37,834 bases of DNA from an uncultured Selenomonadaceae bacterium (GCA_905236145.1 CAJOOE010000132.1:1-37834), one strand, 5' to 3'. Shown: positions 23,763 to 31,636, counted from the first letter of the stretch. Numbers and translations: made by a program. Notes: generated by a model from the sequence alone, not told the origin.

Positions 23763-24107
23763 TTGAACGGTAAAGAATTGGCATTAAAAATTTGCAACGC
23801 GGCATCCGAAAAAAAAGCGAAGAATATCATAATAATGGATATGAAAGGCTTGATGTTTTCAACGGATTATTTTGTCGTTTGCAGTGCGGCGACGGCGACT
23901 CAAGTCCGGGCGATTGCCGACGGTATAGAGGACAAACTTGCCGAAGAAGGAACCGAAGTCGGTCACAAAGAAGGTTATTCGGAAGGCGAATGGATTTTAA
24001 TTGATTACGGCGATGCCGTCGCACACATTTTTAAAGACGAAAACAGAGAATATTACGCCCTCGAAAAACTTTGGGGAGATGCGGAAATTACAAAATATGA
24101 AGATTAA
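23763..24107 (+). CDS. rsfS: Ribosome silencing factor RsfS
   Basis: Binds uL14 on the 50S subunit and blocks subunit joining during starvation. The 114-residue protein shows the DUF143 signatures: the DMKGLMFSTDYFVVCSAATATQVRAIAD segment, then EGEWILIDYGDAVAHIF, and the final REYYALEKLWGDA. I chose TTG at 23763 because GGAGG lies ten bases upstream. An in-frame TTG at 23739 would precede that ribosome site. In many Firmicutes rsfS lies behind nadD and yqeK, but here it is alone. Confidence 0.95.
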   Translation: MNGKELALKICNAASEKKAKNIIIMDMKGLMFSTDYFVVCSAATATQVRAIADGIEDKLAEEGTEVGHKEGYSEGEWILIDYGDAVAHIFKDENREYYALEKLWGDAEITKYED

Positions 24108-24138
24108 CGGAGCCGGGAGCAACAAAAAAATTTTTTCC

Positions 24139-24167
24139 TTGCCGGCAGATAAAACAAATGCTATAAT
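24139..24167 (+). promoter_or_regulatory. Promoter of rpsF-ssb-rpsR
   Basis: TTGCCG (24139-24144), a 17-bp spacer and a perfect TATAAT (24162-24167), giving a leader of about 75 nt before rpsF. Confidence 0.75.
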
Positions 24168-24197
24168 CTGCGTCCGGTAAGTTTATAAATTTAAAAC

Positions 24198-24240
24198 TTC
24201 CCTGCTCACAAAGAAAGTGAGCCGAAGACCGAAGAGGAGG
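24198..24240 (+). promoter_or_regulatory. Possible S6:S18 autoregulatory leader
   Basis: In the rpsF leader, GCTCAC (24204-24209) pairs with GTGAGC (24217-24222). It is followed by two CCGAAG-like words (24222-24227 and 24229-24234) just before the ribosome site AGGAGG. Many bacteria carry an S6:S18-binding leader with a conserved CCG here. I cannot confirm the match without a covariance model. Confidence 0.3.
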
Positions 24241-24248
24241 TGTTTTGA

Positions 24249-24542
24249 ATGAGAAAGTACGAGATCGTATTCATTGTGAGACCTTTGGAAGAAGATGCAG
24301 TCAACGCAGTCATCGAAAAATTTTCCAAACTCATCCAAGCAAACGGCGGTAAAATCGTCAAAGAGGATCGCTGGGGCAAAAAACGTCTTGCTTACGAAAT
24401 CAAAAAAGAAGTCGAAGGCATTTACACGATTTTCTATGTCGAGTGCGAGCCGGCTTGCGTAAAAGAATGTACACGCGTGATGAAAATTACCGATGAAGTC
24501 ATTCGTCACATGATCGTTCGTTCCGAAGAGAAAGAGGCTTGA
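24249..24542 (+). CDS. rpsF: 30S ribosomal protein S6 (bS6)
   Basis: A platform protein of the small subunit that pairs with S18. The 97 residues begin MRKYEIVFIVRPLEEDA and include GGKIVKEDRWGKKRLAYEIKK, the classic S6 strand-turn-strand. ATG at 24249 follows AGGAGG. ssb begins one base after the stop, giving the conserved rpsF-ssb-rpsR order. Confidence 0.98.
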   Translation: MRKYEIVFIVRPLEEDAVNAVIEKFSKLIQANGGKIVKEDRWGKKRLAYEIKKEVEGIYTIFYVECEPACVKECTRVMKITDEVIRHMIVRSEEKEA

Positions 24543-24543
24543 G

Positions 24544-25011
24544 ATGAACAAAGTTATTATTTCCGGCAATCTTACCCGTGACCCGGATATCCGCTATACC
24601 CAGAGTGGCAAGGCGGTTGCCAGAATGGGAATTGCCGTAAGCCGTCGCTTTAAAAGTCAGGACGGCTCCCAGCCGGACGTTGACTTTTTCAACATGACGG
24701 CGTGGGACAAACAAGCGGAATTTTGCGGAAAATATTTTTCAAAAGGTTCGAGAGTCATTGTCGAAGGACGTATGCAAAATTACAGCTATGAGGATCGGGA
24801 CGGAAACAGACGCAGCGGAATGGAAATTCAGGTTGAAAATATCGAATTCGGCGGCAACAAACGCGATTCCGAGTTCTCCGGCAGCAAACGCGATTCCGAT
24901 TTCGGCGATCGTTCTTACGGAGATTCCCCCAAGAAGAACGGCGGCGACGGTTTCGACGACAGCGAAGACTTCGGCGGGAAAGAAATTGAAGACGACAGTG
25001 TTCCGTTCTGA
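24544..25011 (+). CDS. ssb: Single-stranded DNA-binding protein
   Basis: Coats ssDNA in replication, repair and recombination. The OB fold covers residues 1-105 (MNKVIISGNLTRDPDIRYT...VIVEGRMQNYSYEDRDG). A flexible Gly/Asp/Lys tail follows, containing an imperfect duplication (NKRDSEFSGSKRDSDFG). It ends in the acidic partner-binding tip DDSVPF, complete for interaction with PriA, RecO and similar proteins. Length 155. It lies within the S6-SSB-S18 operon, so expression is tied to ribosomal protein supply. Confidence 0.98.
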   Translation: MNKVIISGNLTRDPDIRYTQSGKAVARMGIAVSRRFKSQDGSQPDVDFFNMTAWDKQAEFCGKYFSKGSRVIVEGRMQNYSYEDRDGNRRSGMEIQVENIEFGGNKRDSEFSGSKRDSDFGDRSYGDSPKKNGGDGFDDSEDFGGKEIEDDSVPF

Positions 25012-25035
25012 TTTTATTTTTTTGGAGGGTTGAAG

Positions 25036-25266
25036 ATGCGTAGAGAAAGAGGCAGACGTCCGCGTAAAAAGGTTTGTGCCTTCTGCGTGGACAAAGTTGA
25101 CTACATAGACTACAAAGACGTTGCACGCCTTCGTCGCTTTACCACAGAACGCGGGAAAATTCTTCCGCGTCGCATTTCCGGTAATTGTGCCAAGCATCAG
25201 CGTCAAGTAACCGTTGCAATCAAACGTGCACGCAACATAGCACTTTTGCCGTTCACGGCGGAATAA
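25036..25266 (+). CDS. rpsR: 30S ribosomal protein S18 (bS18)
   Basis: A basic 76-residue protein starting MRRERGRRPRKKVCAFC. The C-x-x-C pair (CAFC) plus later NCAKHQ makes this the zinc-binding (C+) form of S18. ATG at 25036 has GGAGGG six bases upstream. The upstream in-frame TTG at 25030 abuts the ribosome site and is unlikely. It is the last gene of the operon and is followed by a strong terminator. Confidence 0.97.
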   Translation: MRRERGRRPRKKVCAFCVDKVDYIDYKDVARLRRFTTERGKILPRRISGNCAKHQRQVTVAIKRARNIALLPFTAE

Positions 25267-25292
25267 ATATTTTGTAACGAAAAATTTTTTGC

Positions 25293-25321
25293 AGAGTGTC
25301 CGGGCGACACTCTTTTTTTTT
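25293..25321 (+). terminator. Terminator of rpsF-ssb-rpsR
   Basis: An 8-bp stem, AGAGTGTC (25293-25300) with GACACTCT (25306-25313), a five-base loop, and a run of nine T. Confidence 0.92.
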
Positions 25322-25378
25322 CGGAAAATCGAAATAACCTTGCCGGTCGAAAAGCTGAAAATAATTTGAAAAAAGTCT

Positions 25379-25407
25379 TTGCAATTTCCTGAAGTGTGTG
25401 TTAAAAT
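25379..25407 (+). promoter_or_regulatory. Promoter of sepF
   Basis: TTGCAA (25379-25384), a 17-bp spacer and TAAAAT (25402-25407). Two CCACGTTAA repeats follow at the expected transcription start. Confidence 0.6.
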
Positions 25408-25411
25408 CAGA

Positions 25412-25433
25412 CCACGTTAAAGTGCCACGTTAA
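25412..25433 (+). repeat. Direct repeat CCACGTTAA x2 at the sepF transcription start
   Basis: CCACGTTAA occurs at 25412-25420 and again at 25425-25433, thirteen bp apart start to start, just after the -10 box. It could be an operator for a regulator binding tandem sites, or chance. Confidence 0.5.
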
Positions 25434-25472
25434 GAGCAATTATCGAGTAATTTTTTGGAAGGACGATTCTTT

Positions 25473-26084
25473 ATGGAATGGATTAAGAAAATCACCGACA
25501 TAATTATGCCTTGGCCTGAGGAGGAAGAAGAGGAAATTTCCGAAGTGCAAAAAAAGCCGGAACTTAAAGCGATTGAAACCACGCCCGAACAGCAGGTTCA
25601 AAATTTCGTCGCGGCAGAAACACCGCTCAAGCGTGTGGCGGCAGGCGGCGGTGCAACGGTCGGTTTTGCGGCCGCTCCGGTTGTCGGGAATGTCGGTATC
25701 CCGGAAAGTATGCCGGTTTCTTCAAATGAAAATGTGAGTTTCGGCGGCGGTCATATCGGTGAAAGTTCCCGCCCGAATTTGAGCGTACTGAAAACTCCGG
25801 AATTGACCGTAAACATTTACACGCCGAGAGATTTCAACCAAGTTGCCGGAATTGCGGACGACCTTCTTTCAAAGAGGGCGGCGGTTGTAAATTTTGAATA
25901 TGTCAAAGGCGAGGAACAGCAGAGAATTTGCGATTTTGTCAACGGCGTTTGCTATGTTATCGACGGCTCCGCAGATTTGATTTCCGAAAAAATTATTTTG
26001 TACGTTCCGGACGGCGTGGACGCTCAGGACATTGTAAAATCGGTTTCTTCGGACGCACCGGCATTTTTGAAAAGGAATTTTTGA
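25473..26084 (+). CDS. sepF: Cell division protein SepF
   Basis: An FtsZ-bundling protein that anchors the Z ring to the membrane. An N-terminal amphipathic helix (MEWIKKITDIIMPW) acts as membrane anchor. An acidic stretch and a long Gly/Ala-rich linker (about residues 15-115) come next. The SepF core follows: VNIYTPRDFNQVAGIADDLLSKRAAVVNFEYV, then RICDFVNGVCYVIDG. The 203 residues exceed the usual 150 because of the linker. I chose ATG at 25473, nine bases after GGAAGGA, rather than TTG at 25455, which overlaps that site. It usually lies beside ylmE/ylmG in Firmicutes, but here it is alone. Confidence 0.93.
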   Translation: MEWIKKITDIIMPWPEEEEEEISEVQKKPELKAIETTPEQQVQNFVAAETPLKRVAAGGGATVGFAAAPVVGNVGIPESMPVSSNENVSFGGGHIGESSRPNLSVLKTPELTVNIYTPRDFNQVAGIADDLLSKRAAVVNFEYVKGEEQQRICDFVNGVCYVIDGSADLISEKIILYVPDGVDAQDIVKSVSSDAPAFLKRNF

Positions 26085-26181
26085 AAGAGTGACGTAAAGA
26101 AATAATTTGAACGAAAAAAAACTTCAAGGTCGAAGAAAAGCGATTTTGAAGATTTTTTTTGCGGAAAGGCAGGTAAATTTT

Positions 26182-26451
26182 TTGAAATTTAAATGCGACG
26201 AATGTGGCTTGTGTTGCCGGCACATAGACAGATCTTCGCTTTTGAAAGATTTTGATTCCGGCGACGGCGTTTGTAAATTTTTGAACACCGAAACAAATCT
26301 TTGCAAAATTTACAAAGATCGTCCGGATTTTTGTAATGTGGAAGTCGGCTACAGAAAATTTTTTTCGGATATTTACACGGAGGAAGAATTTTTTCGGCTC
26401 AATTACAAGGCTTGCGATTTACTGAAAGCGGAATACGATAAAAGAGAATAA
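26182..26451 (+). CDS. YkgJ family cysteine-cluster protein
   Basis: A small protein with the YkgJ (CxxCxxCC) motif, FKCDECGLCCRH. Further cysteines are in GVCKFLNTETNLCKIYKDRPDFC, which together probably bind zinc or an iron-sulfur cluster. The biochemical role of the family is unknown. The start is uncertain. TTG at 26182 puts the cysteine motif next to the N-terminus, as in homologues, and has AGGCAGG about eight bases upstream (89 residues). TTG at 26107 would give 114 residues without a clear ribosome site. It follows sepF after about 100 bp and may be co-transcribed. Confidence 0.75.
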   Translation: MKFKCDECGLCCRHIDRSSLLKDFDSGDGVCKFLNTETNLCKIYKDRPDFCNVEVGYRKFFSDIYTEEEFFRLNYKACDLLKAEYDKRE

Positions 26452-26575
26452 TTTTTAATTCGTTTTGAAAAAATAAACCGGAGCGGCAGGAATTTTTTGA
26501 ATCTTCGACGAATTTCACGAGGAAATTTTTTGTTGAAAGACGTTCGGTCGTCTTTATTCGAAAGGAGACAGTACT

Positions 26576-27820
26576 ATGGCTGAAAAGAAAAATGTTGTCG
26601 CAATAGTCTGCGGCGGAGGTCCGGCTCCCGGTATGAATGCGGTTATCAGCGGCGTTACCTATGCGGCATGCCGTCGCGGCTGGGAAGTTTTGGGAATGTA
26701 CGACGGATTTTCAAAAATCGGTCGCGGCGAAAAAGATTACATTCGTCTTGATCCTTCCGTCATCAAAGGCGTTCACCTTACCGGCGGCTGTATGTTGAAA
26801 ATGTCCCGTTTCAATCCGACCAAAAAAGAGGAAGACCTCCGCAAAGTCGTCGAAACTTTGACGGAACTCGGTGTAACTCATCTTGTGACGATCGGCGGCG
26901 ACGATACGGCTTTCAGCTCCTCGTCGGTTTCCTCCTACGCAAAGAAACTCGGCAGCACCATTAACGTCGTCCATGTTCCGAAAACAATCGACAACGACCT
27001 TCCGCTCCCCGAAGGCATCCCGACTTTCGGATTTGAAACCGCCCGTGCATTCGGTACAACGGAAGTTTGCAACCTTATGGAGGACGCTCACACCACAAAC
27101 AACCGTTGGTATTTCGCGATCGCCATGGGACGCACTGCGGGACATCTCGCACTCGGCATGGGTCGTGCGGCAGGTGCGGAAGTTACCGTCATTCCGGAAG
27201 AATTTTCGCAGGAAAAAATTCGCTTGCAACAGGTTGTCGATATTCTCACCGGCTCCATCGTCAAACGTTATTTGAGCGGTGAAAATTACGGTGTCGCGGT
27301 TGTCGCGGAAGGCGTAATCGAAAAAATTGACGAAAAAGATTTTGCGGAACTCGGCAACGTCGTCCTCGACGAACACGGTCACATTCGCTACAGTGAATTG
27401 GATTTCGGCGACATTCTCAAGCAAAAAGTCCTTGCAGAACTCGAAAAACTCGATATCAAAGTTACGATTGTCGATAAAGAACTCGGCTACGAACTCCGCT
27501 GCACGGCTCCGGTTGCTTACGACGTGGACTATGCACGCAGTCTCGGTTATGAGGCGGTCGAATACCTCGCGGGCGGCGGCTCCGTTGCCATCATCAGTAT
27601 TCAAGGCACAAAAGCCGTTCCGCTTACCTTTGAAGAAATTCGCGATCCCGCAACCGGCAAAACCCGCGTTCGCAGAGTCAATATCGACACCGTTCAATAC
27701 GATATCGCATGCGGCTTGATGACTCGCCTTGAAAAAGCGGATCTCGACAATGCGGAAATTGCAAAAGCATTCAAGATGTCTCCGGAAGATTTCAAAAAAC
27801 GTTACGAATATCTCTTCTGA
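26576..27820 (+). CDS. 6-phosphofructokinase with pyrophosphate-type signature
   Basis: A PfkA-superfamily enzyme of 414 residues converting fructose 6-phosphate to fructose 1,6-bisphosphate. Diagnostic positions point to the PPi-dependent class. The motif GGDD at residues 107-110 has Asp where ATP enzymes have Gly (GGDG). PKTIDND at 135-141 has Lys where ATP enzymes have Gly (PGTIDND). It starts VCGGGPAPGMNAVISG, with a substrate-site MGRTAGHLALG and the family's PEEF segment. PPi enzymes work near equilibrium in both glycolysis and gluconeogenesis. ATG at 26576 follows AAAGGAG. It has its own terminator and no glycolytic neighbour. Confidence 0.92.
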   Translation: MAEKKNVVAIVCGGGPAPGMNAVISGVTYAACRRGWEVLGMYDGFSKIGRGEKDYIRLDPSVIKGVHLTGGCMLKMSRFNPTKKEEDLRKVVETLTELGVTHLVTIGGDDTAFSSSSVSSYAKKLGSTINVVHVPKTIDNDLPLPEGIPTFGFETARAFGTTEVCNLMEDAHTTNNRWYFAIAMGRTAGHLALGMGRAAGAEVTVIPEEFSQEKIRLQQVVDILTGSIVKRYLSGENYGVAVVAEGVIEKIDEKDFAELGNVVLDEHGHIRYSELDFGDILKQKVLAELEKLDIKVTIVDKELGYELRCTAPVAYDVDYARSLGYEAVEYLAGGGSVAIISIQGTKAVPLTFEEIRDPATGKTRVRRVNIDTVQYDIACGLMTRLEKADLDNAEIAKAFKMSPEDFKKRYEYLF

Positions 27821-27850
27821 AAAATTTGAAACGAAATAAATATTTTTACG

Positions 27851-27887
27851 GGCGGTTGGAAAAAAAATTTTGCAATCGCCTTTTTTT
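27851..27887 (+). terminator. Terminator of the phosphofructokinase gene
   Basis: GGCGGTTG (27851-27858) pairs with CAATCGCC (27873-27880), including one G-U pair, and is followed by seven T. Confidence 0.8.
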
Positions 27888-27944
27888 CGTCCGCAATATC
27901 AAAAAATTTTTTTTCTCAAATAAAATTTTTCGGATTATTCGGTG

Positions 27945-27972
27945 TTGACAAGTTTTTTTCCCCGTGTAAAAT
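27945..27972 (+). promoter_or_regulatory. Promoter at the head of the flagellar cluster
   Basis: A perfect TTGACA (27945-27950), a 16-bp spacer and TAAAAT (27967-27972), which looks like a housekeeping promoter. About 120 nt of leader follow before flbD. I saw no sigma-28 box (TAAA-N15-GCCGATAA) in the gap 27821-28097. Confidence 0.6.
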
Positions 27973-28097
27973 TGTTGCGGAAAAAATTTTTCAAGCAGTC
28001 AAGTTAATGACTTTAAAATGAAGGATTTTAAATGTTTGCGGCGAAATTTTCACAAACAGGTTGAGACAATGCAATTCAATCAGGAGGAGGTAAGGTC

Positions 28098-28298
28098 ATG
28101 ATTAAACTCACAAAGTTTAATTCAAAATCCGATAAGAAGGGCGAATTTGTCCTCAATGCCGAAATTATACAGACAATCGAAGAAACGCCGGATACGGTGA
28201 TTACCCTGATAAACGAAAAGACTTTGATTGTCGACGAGCCTATGGAAGAAGTCGTACGCCGCGTGATGAAATATCGCAGAGCGTTAAAACAATTCTGA
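28098..28298 (+). CDS. flbD: Flagellar FlbD family protein
   Basis: A 66-residue SwrD/FlbD-type protein. The family lies in flagellar operons and in Bacillus (SwrD) raises motor torque; the mechanism is not settled. It begins MIKLTKFNSKSDKKGEFVLNAEIIQTIEETPDTVITL and later has the typical TLIVDEPMEEVVRR. It is unrelated to the Caulobacter regulator FlbD. ATG at 28098 follows AGGAGG. It is first in the cluster, with fliL 18 bp downstream. Confidence 0.92.
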   Translation: MIKLTKFNSKSDKKGEFVLNAEIIQTIEETPDTVITLINEKTLIVDEPMEEVVRRVMKYRRALKQF

Positions 28299-28316
28299 GA
28301 TCCGGAGGGATAAATT

Positions 28317-28838
28317 ATGCCTGATGAAGAAAAGGAAGTTGAAGCTGCCCCCGAGCCCAAGAAAAAATCTCCGATAATTTTGATTGCGGTTCTTGTAATT
28401 GTCGGTATCGCAATCGCGGCGGGTATTTCGCTGTTCATCACCACAAAGATGATGGCTGACGCAAATAACGGCGATGAAGGCGGCGAACCGCGTTTTCACG
28501 ATCCCGGTGTCTTTATCAAACTCGGTGACGCGAAAGAAGGCACCATGCTTGTAAATGTCGGCGGTGCAAGGAGCGGTAAATTTTTGAAAATCGGTATGGT
28601 TCTCGAAATGAATCCCGGCAAAAAATCCGTAATGAATGAGGAAACTCATGCACTTCTGCCGGATGCCGAAATCAAAATTCATGACATGGTTACAAGATTT
28701 TTGCGTGAATTGAAGATTGAGGACTTCGATGCCACGAAACAGGACGAAATCAAAAAACAACTGAAAGATACTTTGAATGCCGAACTCGGAAACGGTGCGG
28801 TTTATGACATTTACATAACAAGTTTTCTGTTGCAATGA
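28317..28838 (+). CDS. fliL: Flagellar basal body-associated protein FliL
   Basis: A single-pass inner-membrane protein around the stator that supports torque under load. A short acidic/Pro-Lys cytoplasmic N-terminus leads into one transmembrane helix (residues about 19-43). A periplasmic stomatin-like domain follows, with the family ending RFLRELKIEDFDATKQDEIKKQLKDTLN and the final DIYITSFLLQ. The length of 173 residues is normal. ATG at 28317 follows CGGAGGG. Confidence 0.93.
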   Translation: MPDEEKEVEAAPEPKKKSPIILIAVLVIVGIAIAAGISLFITTKMMADANNGDEGGEPRFHDPGVFIKLGDAKEGTMLVNVGGARSGKFLKIGMVLEMNPGKKSVMNEETHALLPDAEIKIHDMVTRFLRELKIEDFDATKQDEIKKQLKDTLNAELGNGAVYDIYITSFLLQ

Positions 28839-28883
28839 TTTTCCGGTGTGAAACCTGTCGTTTTGTAAAAAGGGGGGAATGAC

Positions 28884-29891
28884 TTGCCGGGTGATGTACT
28901 GTCTCAAGCCGAGATAGATGCCTTGCTTGCGGGCGTGGTAGGCGGCACGATCGATGCCGATTCCATGAAAGAGGACACGAGCAGCAAGAAGGTAAAAGTT
29001 TACGACTTTAAGCGACCGGATAAATTTTCAAAAGACCAAATCCGAACGCTTTATATGTTGCACGAAAGTTTTGCACGCCTTCTGAACACCTACCTCAGTA
29101 CGCATTTGCGAACGCTGGTCAACGTCGATGTTGCTTCCGTCGAACAGTTGACTTATCAGGAATTTGTTCAGTCAATGGCAAATCCGAGCGTAATAAGTAT
29201 TTTGGGAGTTCCGCCTTTGAAAGGAAACATAATTTTGGAAGTCGGAACCGAGATAGCTTTTGCATTTATAGATCGCGTTTTCGGCGGCGACGGAAATACC
29301 TCGATGAAAACCCGCGTACTCACGGAAATTGAGGATGCGGTAATGCGGCGATTCGTCAATACCGCAATGACTCATTTTAAGGAAGCATGGGCAAATGTTG
29401 CGACGATAAATCCTTTCTTGGAAACCACGGAGTCAAATCCGCAATTTACGCAGATTGTCCCGCCGAGCGACATGGTCGTTATCGTAACTTTGCAAATGAA
29501 AGTCGGCGAAATTGAAGGTATGATGAATATTTGTATTCCCTACCTTGTCTTGGAGCCGATTATGTCGAAATTGACGACAACCTTCTGGGTCGCGTCCTCA
29601 ATAGCAAAGGACGAGGCGGAGGATCAGGTCGCACTCATTCAGTCGAAATTGGAAAAGACAAAAGTGCCTTTCGTCGTCGAAATAGGAACGGTGCAAATTA
29701 CAATCCGCGAATTTTTGACATTGGGTTTCGGCGACGTTCTGCAACTCAATTCAAAAGTAAAAGAAGATTTGCCATGCAGAATAGGCAGAAATGCAAAATT
29801 CTACTGTCGTCCCGGTACGTCCGGCAAAAAGATGGCAGTACAGATAACAAAAGTTGTGCAACCGGAAGGAGATGAAGAAACCGATGAGTGA
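28884..29891 (+). CDS. fliM: Flagellar motor switch protein FliM
   Basis: A C-ring switch protein that binds CheY-P. An N-terminal CheY-binding peptide (LSQAEIDALLAG) comes first, then the CheC-like middle domain starting YDFKRPDKFSKDQIRTLYMLHE. A C-terminal SpoA domain follows (about residues 255-320, containing REFLTLGFGDVLQL). Length 335. The start is TTG at 28884 with GGGGGG about six bases upstream. Its last 8 bp overlap the fliY start, which suggests translational coupling of the two C-ring genes. Confidence 0.96.
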   Translation: MPGDVLSQAEIDALLAGVVGGTIDADSMKEDTSSKKVKVYDFKRPDKFSKDQIRTLYMLHESFARLLNTYLSTHLRTLVNVDVASVEQLTYQEFVQSMANPSVISILGVPPLKGNIILEVGTEIAFAFIDRVFGGDGNTSMKTRVLTEIEDAVMRRFVNTAMTHFKEAWANVATINPFLETTESNPQFTQIVPPSDMVVIVTLQMKVGEIEGMMNICIPYLVLEPIMSKLTTTFWVASSIAKDEAEDQVALIQSKLEKTKVPFVVEIGTVQITIREFLTLGFGDVLQLNSKVKEDLPCRIGRNAKFYCRPGTSGKKMAVQITKVVQPEGDEETDE

Positions 29892-31158
29892 CGAGATGAT
29901 TTCACAGGCCGAAATAGACGCCCTTTTGGCGGGAGCGGCCGGTGGAGATTCCGGCGGAGATTCGTCGGGCGGCGATGCCGCACCACCTTCCGGAGGAGAT
30001 TCCGGCGGCGGCGAGGAACAGGCACTGGACGGTGTCTTGTCGGATATTGAAAAAGATGCTCTCGGCGAAATCGGAAATATTTCAATGGGAAGTGCGGCTA
30101 CAACGCTCTCCACGCTGTTGAGTCATAAAGTTTCGATCACCACGCCTACGGTTTCCGTAGCGACGATGAGCATAATTAAAGAACATTATCCCATGCCTTA
30201 CCTGGTCGTCGAAGTCGGCTATACCATAGGTATCGACGGAAACAATGTTCTTGCAATTCAAGCAACGGATGCGGCAATTATCGCCGATTTGATGATGGGC
30301 GGCGACGGTACAAATCCGGATCAGAATTTGAGCGAAATTCACATGAGTGCGGTCGGCGAGTCCATGAACCAGATGATGGGTGCGGTTGCGACAAGCCTTT
30401 CGACCATGTTCAACAAAAAAATCGATATTTCGCCGCCGATTGTAAATCTTGTCGATTTCGGAAGTGAAGAAAAAATTACCGAAATGGCAAAGAGTACCGA
30501 GCCGATCGTCCGAATTTCTTTCCGAATGGAAGTTGACGGACTTATCGACAGCGAGATCATGCAGATTTTGCCGGTAAACGTGGCAAAGGAAATGGTTGAA
30601 GGTTTGATGGGCGGCGGTATGAGCGAACCCGCTCCGTCACCGGAAACTCCCCCGCCCCCTCAACCTGCGGCAGCTCCCCCTCCCGCACCTGCGGCAGCTC
30701 CGCCTCCTCCAACCCCTCCTCCCGCAGCGGCGGCTCCTCCACCGCAATACGCCGCACCTCCTCCGCAACAACAATATGCGGCTCCGCCTCCGGGTTACGG
30801 TTATTCCGCACCCCCGATGCAGCCGAATGTGGTGACAAATATGCCTGTATCCCCCGCACAATTTATGCCGCTCTCTATGGAGCCGGTACAAATAAACGAT
30901 GCGAATATCGGATTGATTTTGGACGTACCCCTGCAGGTTACGGTAGAACTGGGACGGACGAAGAAATCAATAAAAGAGATTTTGGAACTGTCGAACGGAT
31001 CCATTGTCGAATTGGACAAACTTGCCGGCGAGCCGGTTGAAATTCAAGTCAACGGACATTTCCTGGCAAAAGGCGAGGTCGTCGTAATTGATGAAAATTT
31101 CGGCGTGAGAATTACCGAAATTGCAAGTCCGGCGGAAAGAGCCGCAAGACTTACCTAA
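29884..31158 (+). CDS. fliY: Flagellar motor switch phosphatase FliY (FliN fusion)
   Basis: A C-ring protein combining a CheC-type CheY-P phosphatase with a FliN-like C-terminus. The N-terminal CheY-binding peptide ISQAEIDALLAGA matches that of FliM. After a Gly/Ser linker come both phosphatase signatures: DALGEIGNISMGSAATTLS, and SAVGESMNQMMGAVATSL, each with the E..N pair. A Pro/Ala/Gln-rich linker (about residues 245-315) leads to the SpoA domain (LDVPLQVTVELGRTKKSIKEIL). 424 residues. I chose ATG at 29884 (GGAAGGAG upstream) because ATG at 29872 touches the ribosome site. Both active sites look intact. Confidence 0.95.
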   Translation: MSDEMISQAEIDALLAGAAGGDSGGDSSGGDAAPPSGGDSGGGEEQALDGVLSDIEKDALGEIGNISMGSAATTLSTLLSHKVSITTPTVSVATMSIIKEHYPMPYLVVEVGYTIGIDGNNVLAIQATDAAIIADLMMGGDGTNPDQNLSEIHMSAVGESMNQMMGAVATSLSTMFNKKIDISPPIVNLVDFGSEEKITEMAKSTEPIVRISFRMEVDGLIDSEIMQILPVNVAKEMVEGLMGGGMSEPAPSPETPPPPQPAAAPPPAPAAAPPPPTPPPAAAAPPPQYAAPPPQQQYAAPPPGYGYSAPPMQPNVVTNMPVSPAQFMPLSMEPVQINDANIGLILDVPLQVTVELGRTKKSIKEILELSNGSIVELDKLAGEPVEIQVNGHFLAKGEVVVIDENFGVRITEIASPAERAARLT

Positions 31159-31174
31159 AAATTTTATTATATTC

Positions 31175-31203
31175 TTGCCGATTGAGAAAATTTGGTTTAT
31201 AAT
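31175..31203 (+). promoter_or_regulatory. Internal promoter upstream of cheY
   Basis: TTGCCG (31175-31180), a 17-bp spacer and a perfect TATAAT (31198-31203), 55 bp before cheY. It would allow cheY and the export genes to be expressed apart from fliM/fliY. Confidence 0.7.
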
Positions 31204-31257
31204 TGCAAACAACATTTTAATGTTTGATTAGGAACTTGAGATGAGGAGAGATGAACT

Positions 31258-31620
31258 ATGGCAGTACGAGTTTTGGTCGTCGATGATGCGGCTTTTATGA
31301 GAATGATGGTCAAAGATATTTTGTCCAAAAACGGCTATGAAGTCGTCGGAGAGGCCGAAAACGGTATGAAAGCGGTTGAGAAGTATAACGAACTTCGTCC
31401 GGATTTGACAACGATGGATATAACCATGCCCGAAATGGACGGTATCTCCGCAGTCAAGGCAATTAAAAAAATTGACCCGAATGCAAAAATCGTAATGTGC
31501 AGTGCTATGGGTCAGCAAGCTATGGTTATTGAGGCCATTCAAGCCGGAGCACGCGACTTTATCGTTAAACCGTTCCAAGCGGATCGCGTTCTTGAGGCTG
31601 TTCGCAAGGCCGTCGGTTGA
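31258..31620 (+). CDS. cheY: Chemotaxis response regulator CheY
   Basis: A single-domain receiver of 120 residues. Phospho-acceptor Asp54 (TTMDITMPEMDG), acidic pair Asp9-Asp10 (VVDDAAFMR), Ser82 (MCSAMGQ) and Lys104 (FIVKPF) are all in place. When phosphorylated it binds FliM/FliY N-terminal peptides and changes motor rotation. It lies directly after fliY, its likely phosphatase, and before fliO. ATG at 31258 follows GAGGAGAG. No other che gene is in the window. Confidence 0.96.
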   Translation: MAVRVLVVDDAAFMRMMVKDILSKNGYEVVGEAENGMKAVEKYNELRPDLTTMDITMPEMDGISAVKAIKKIDPNAKIVMCSAMGQQAMVIEAIQAGARDFIVKPFQADRVLEAVRKAVG

Positions 31621-31636
31621 TGACGGTTTTTTGAAG

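Noticed and set aside
26544..26565. Inverted repeat AAAGAC...GTCTTT just before the phosphofructokinase ribosome site, taken as an operator or terminator
   Set aside because: Only six base pairs, no T-run, and no clear promoter to anchor it; chance is likely.
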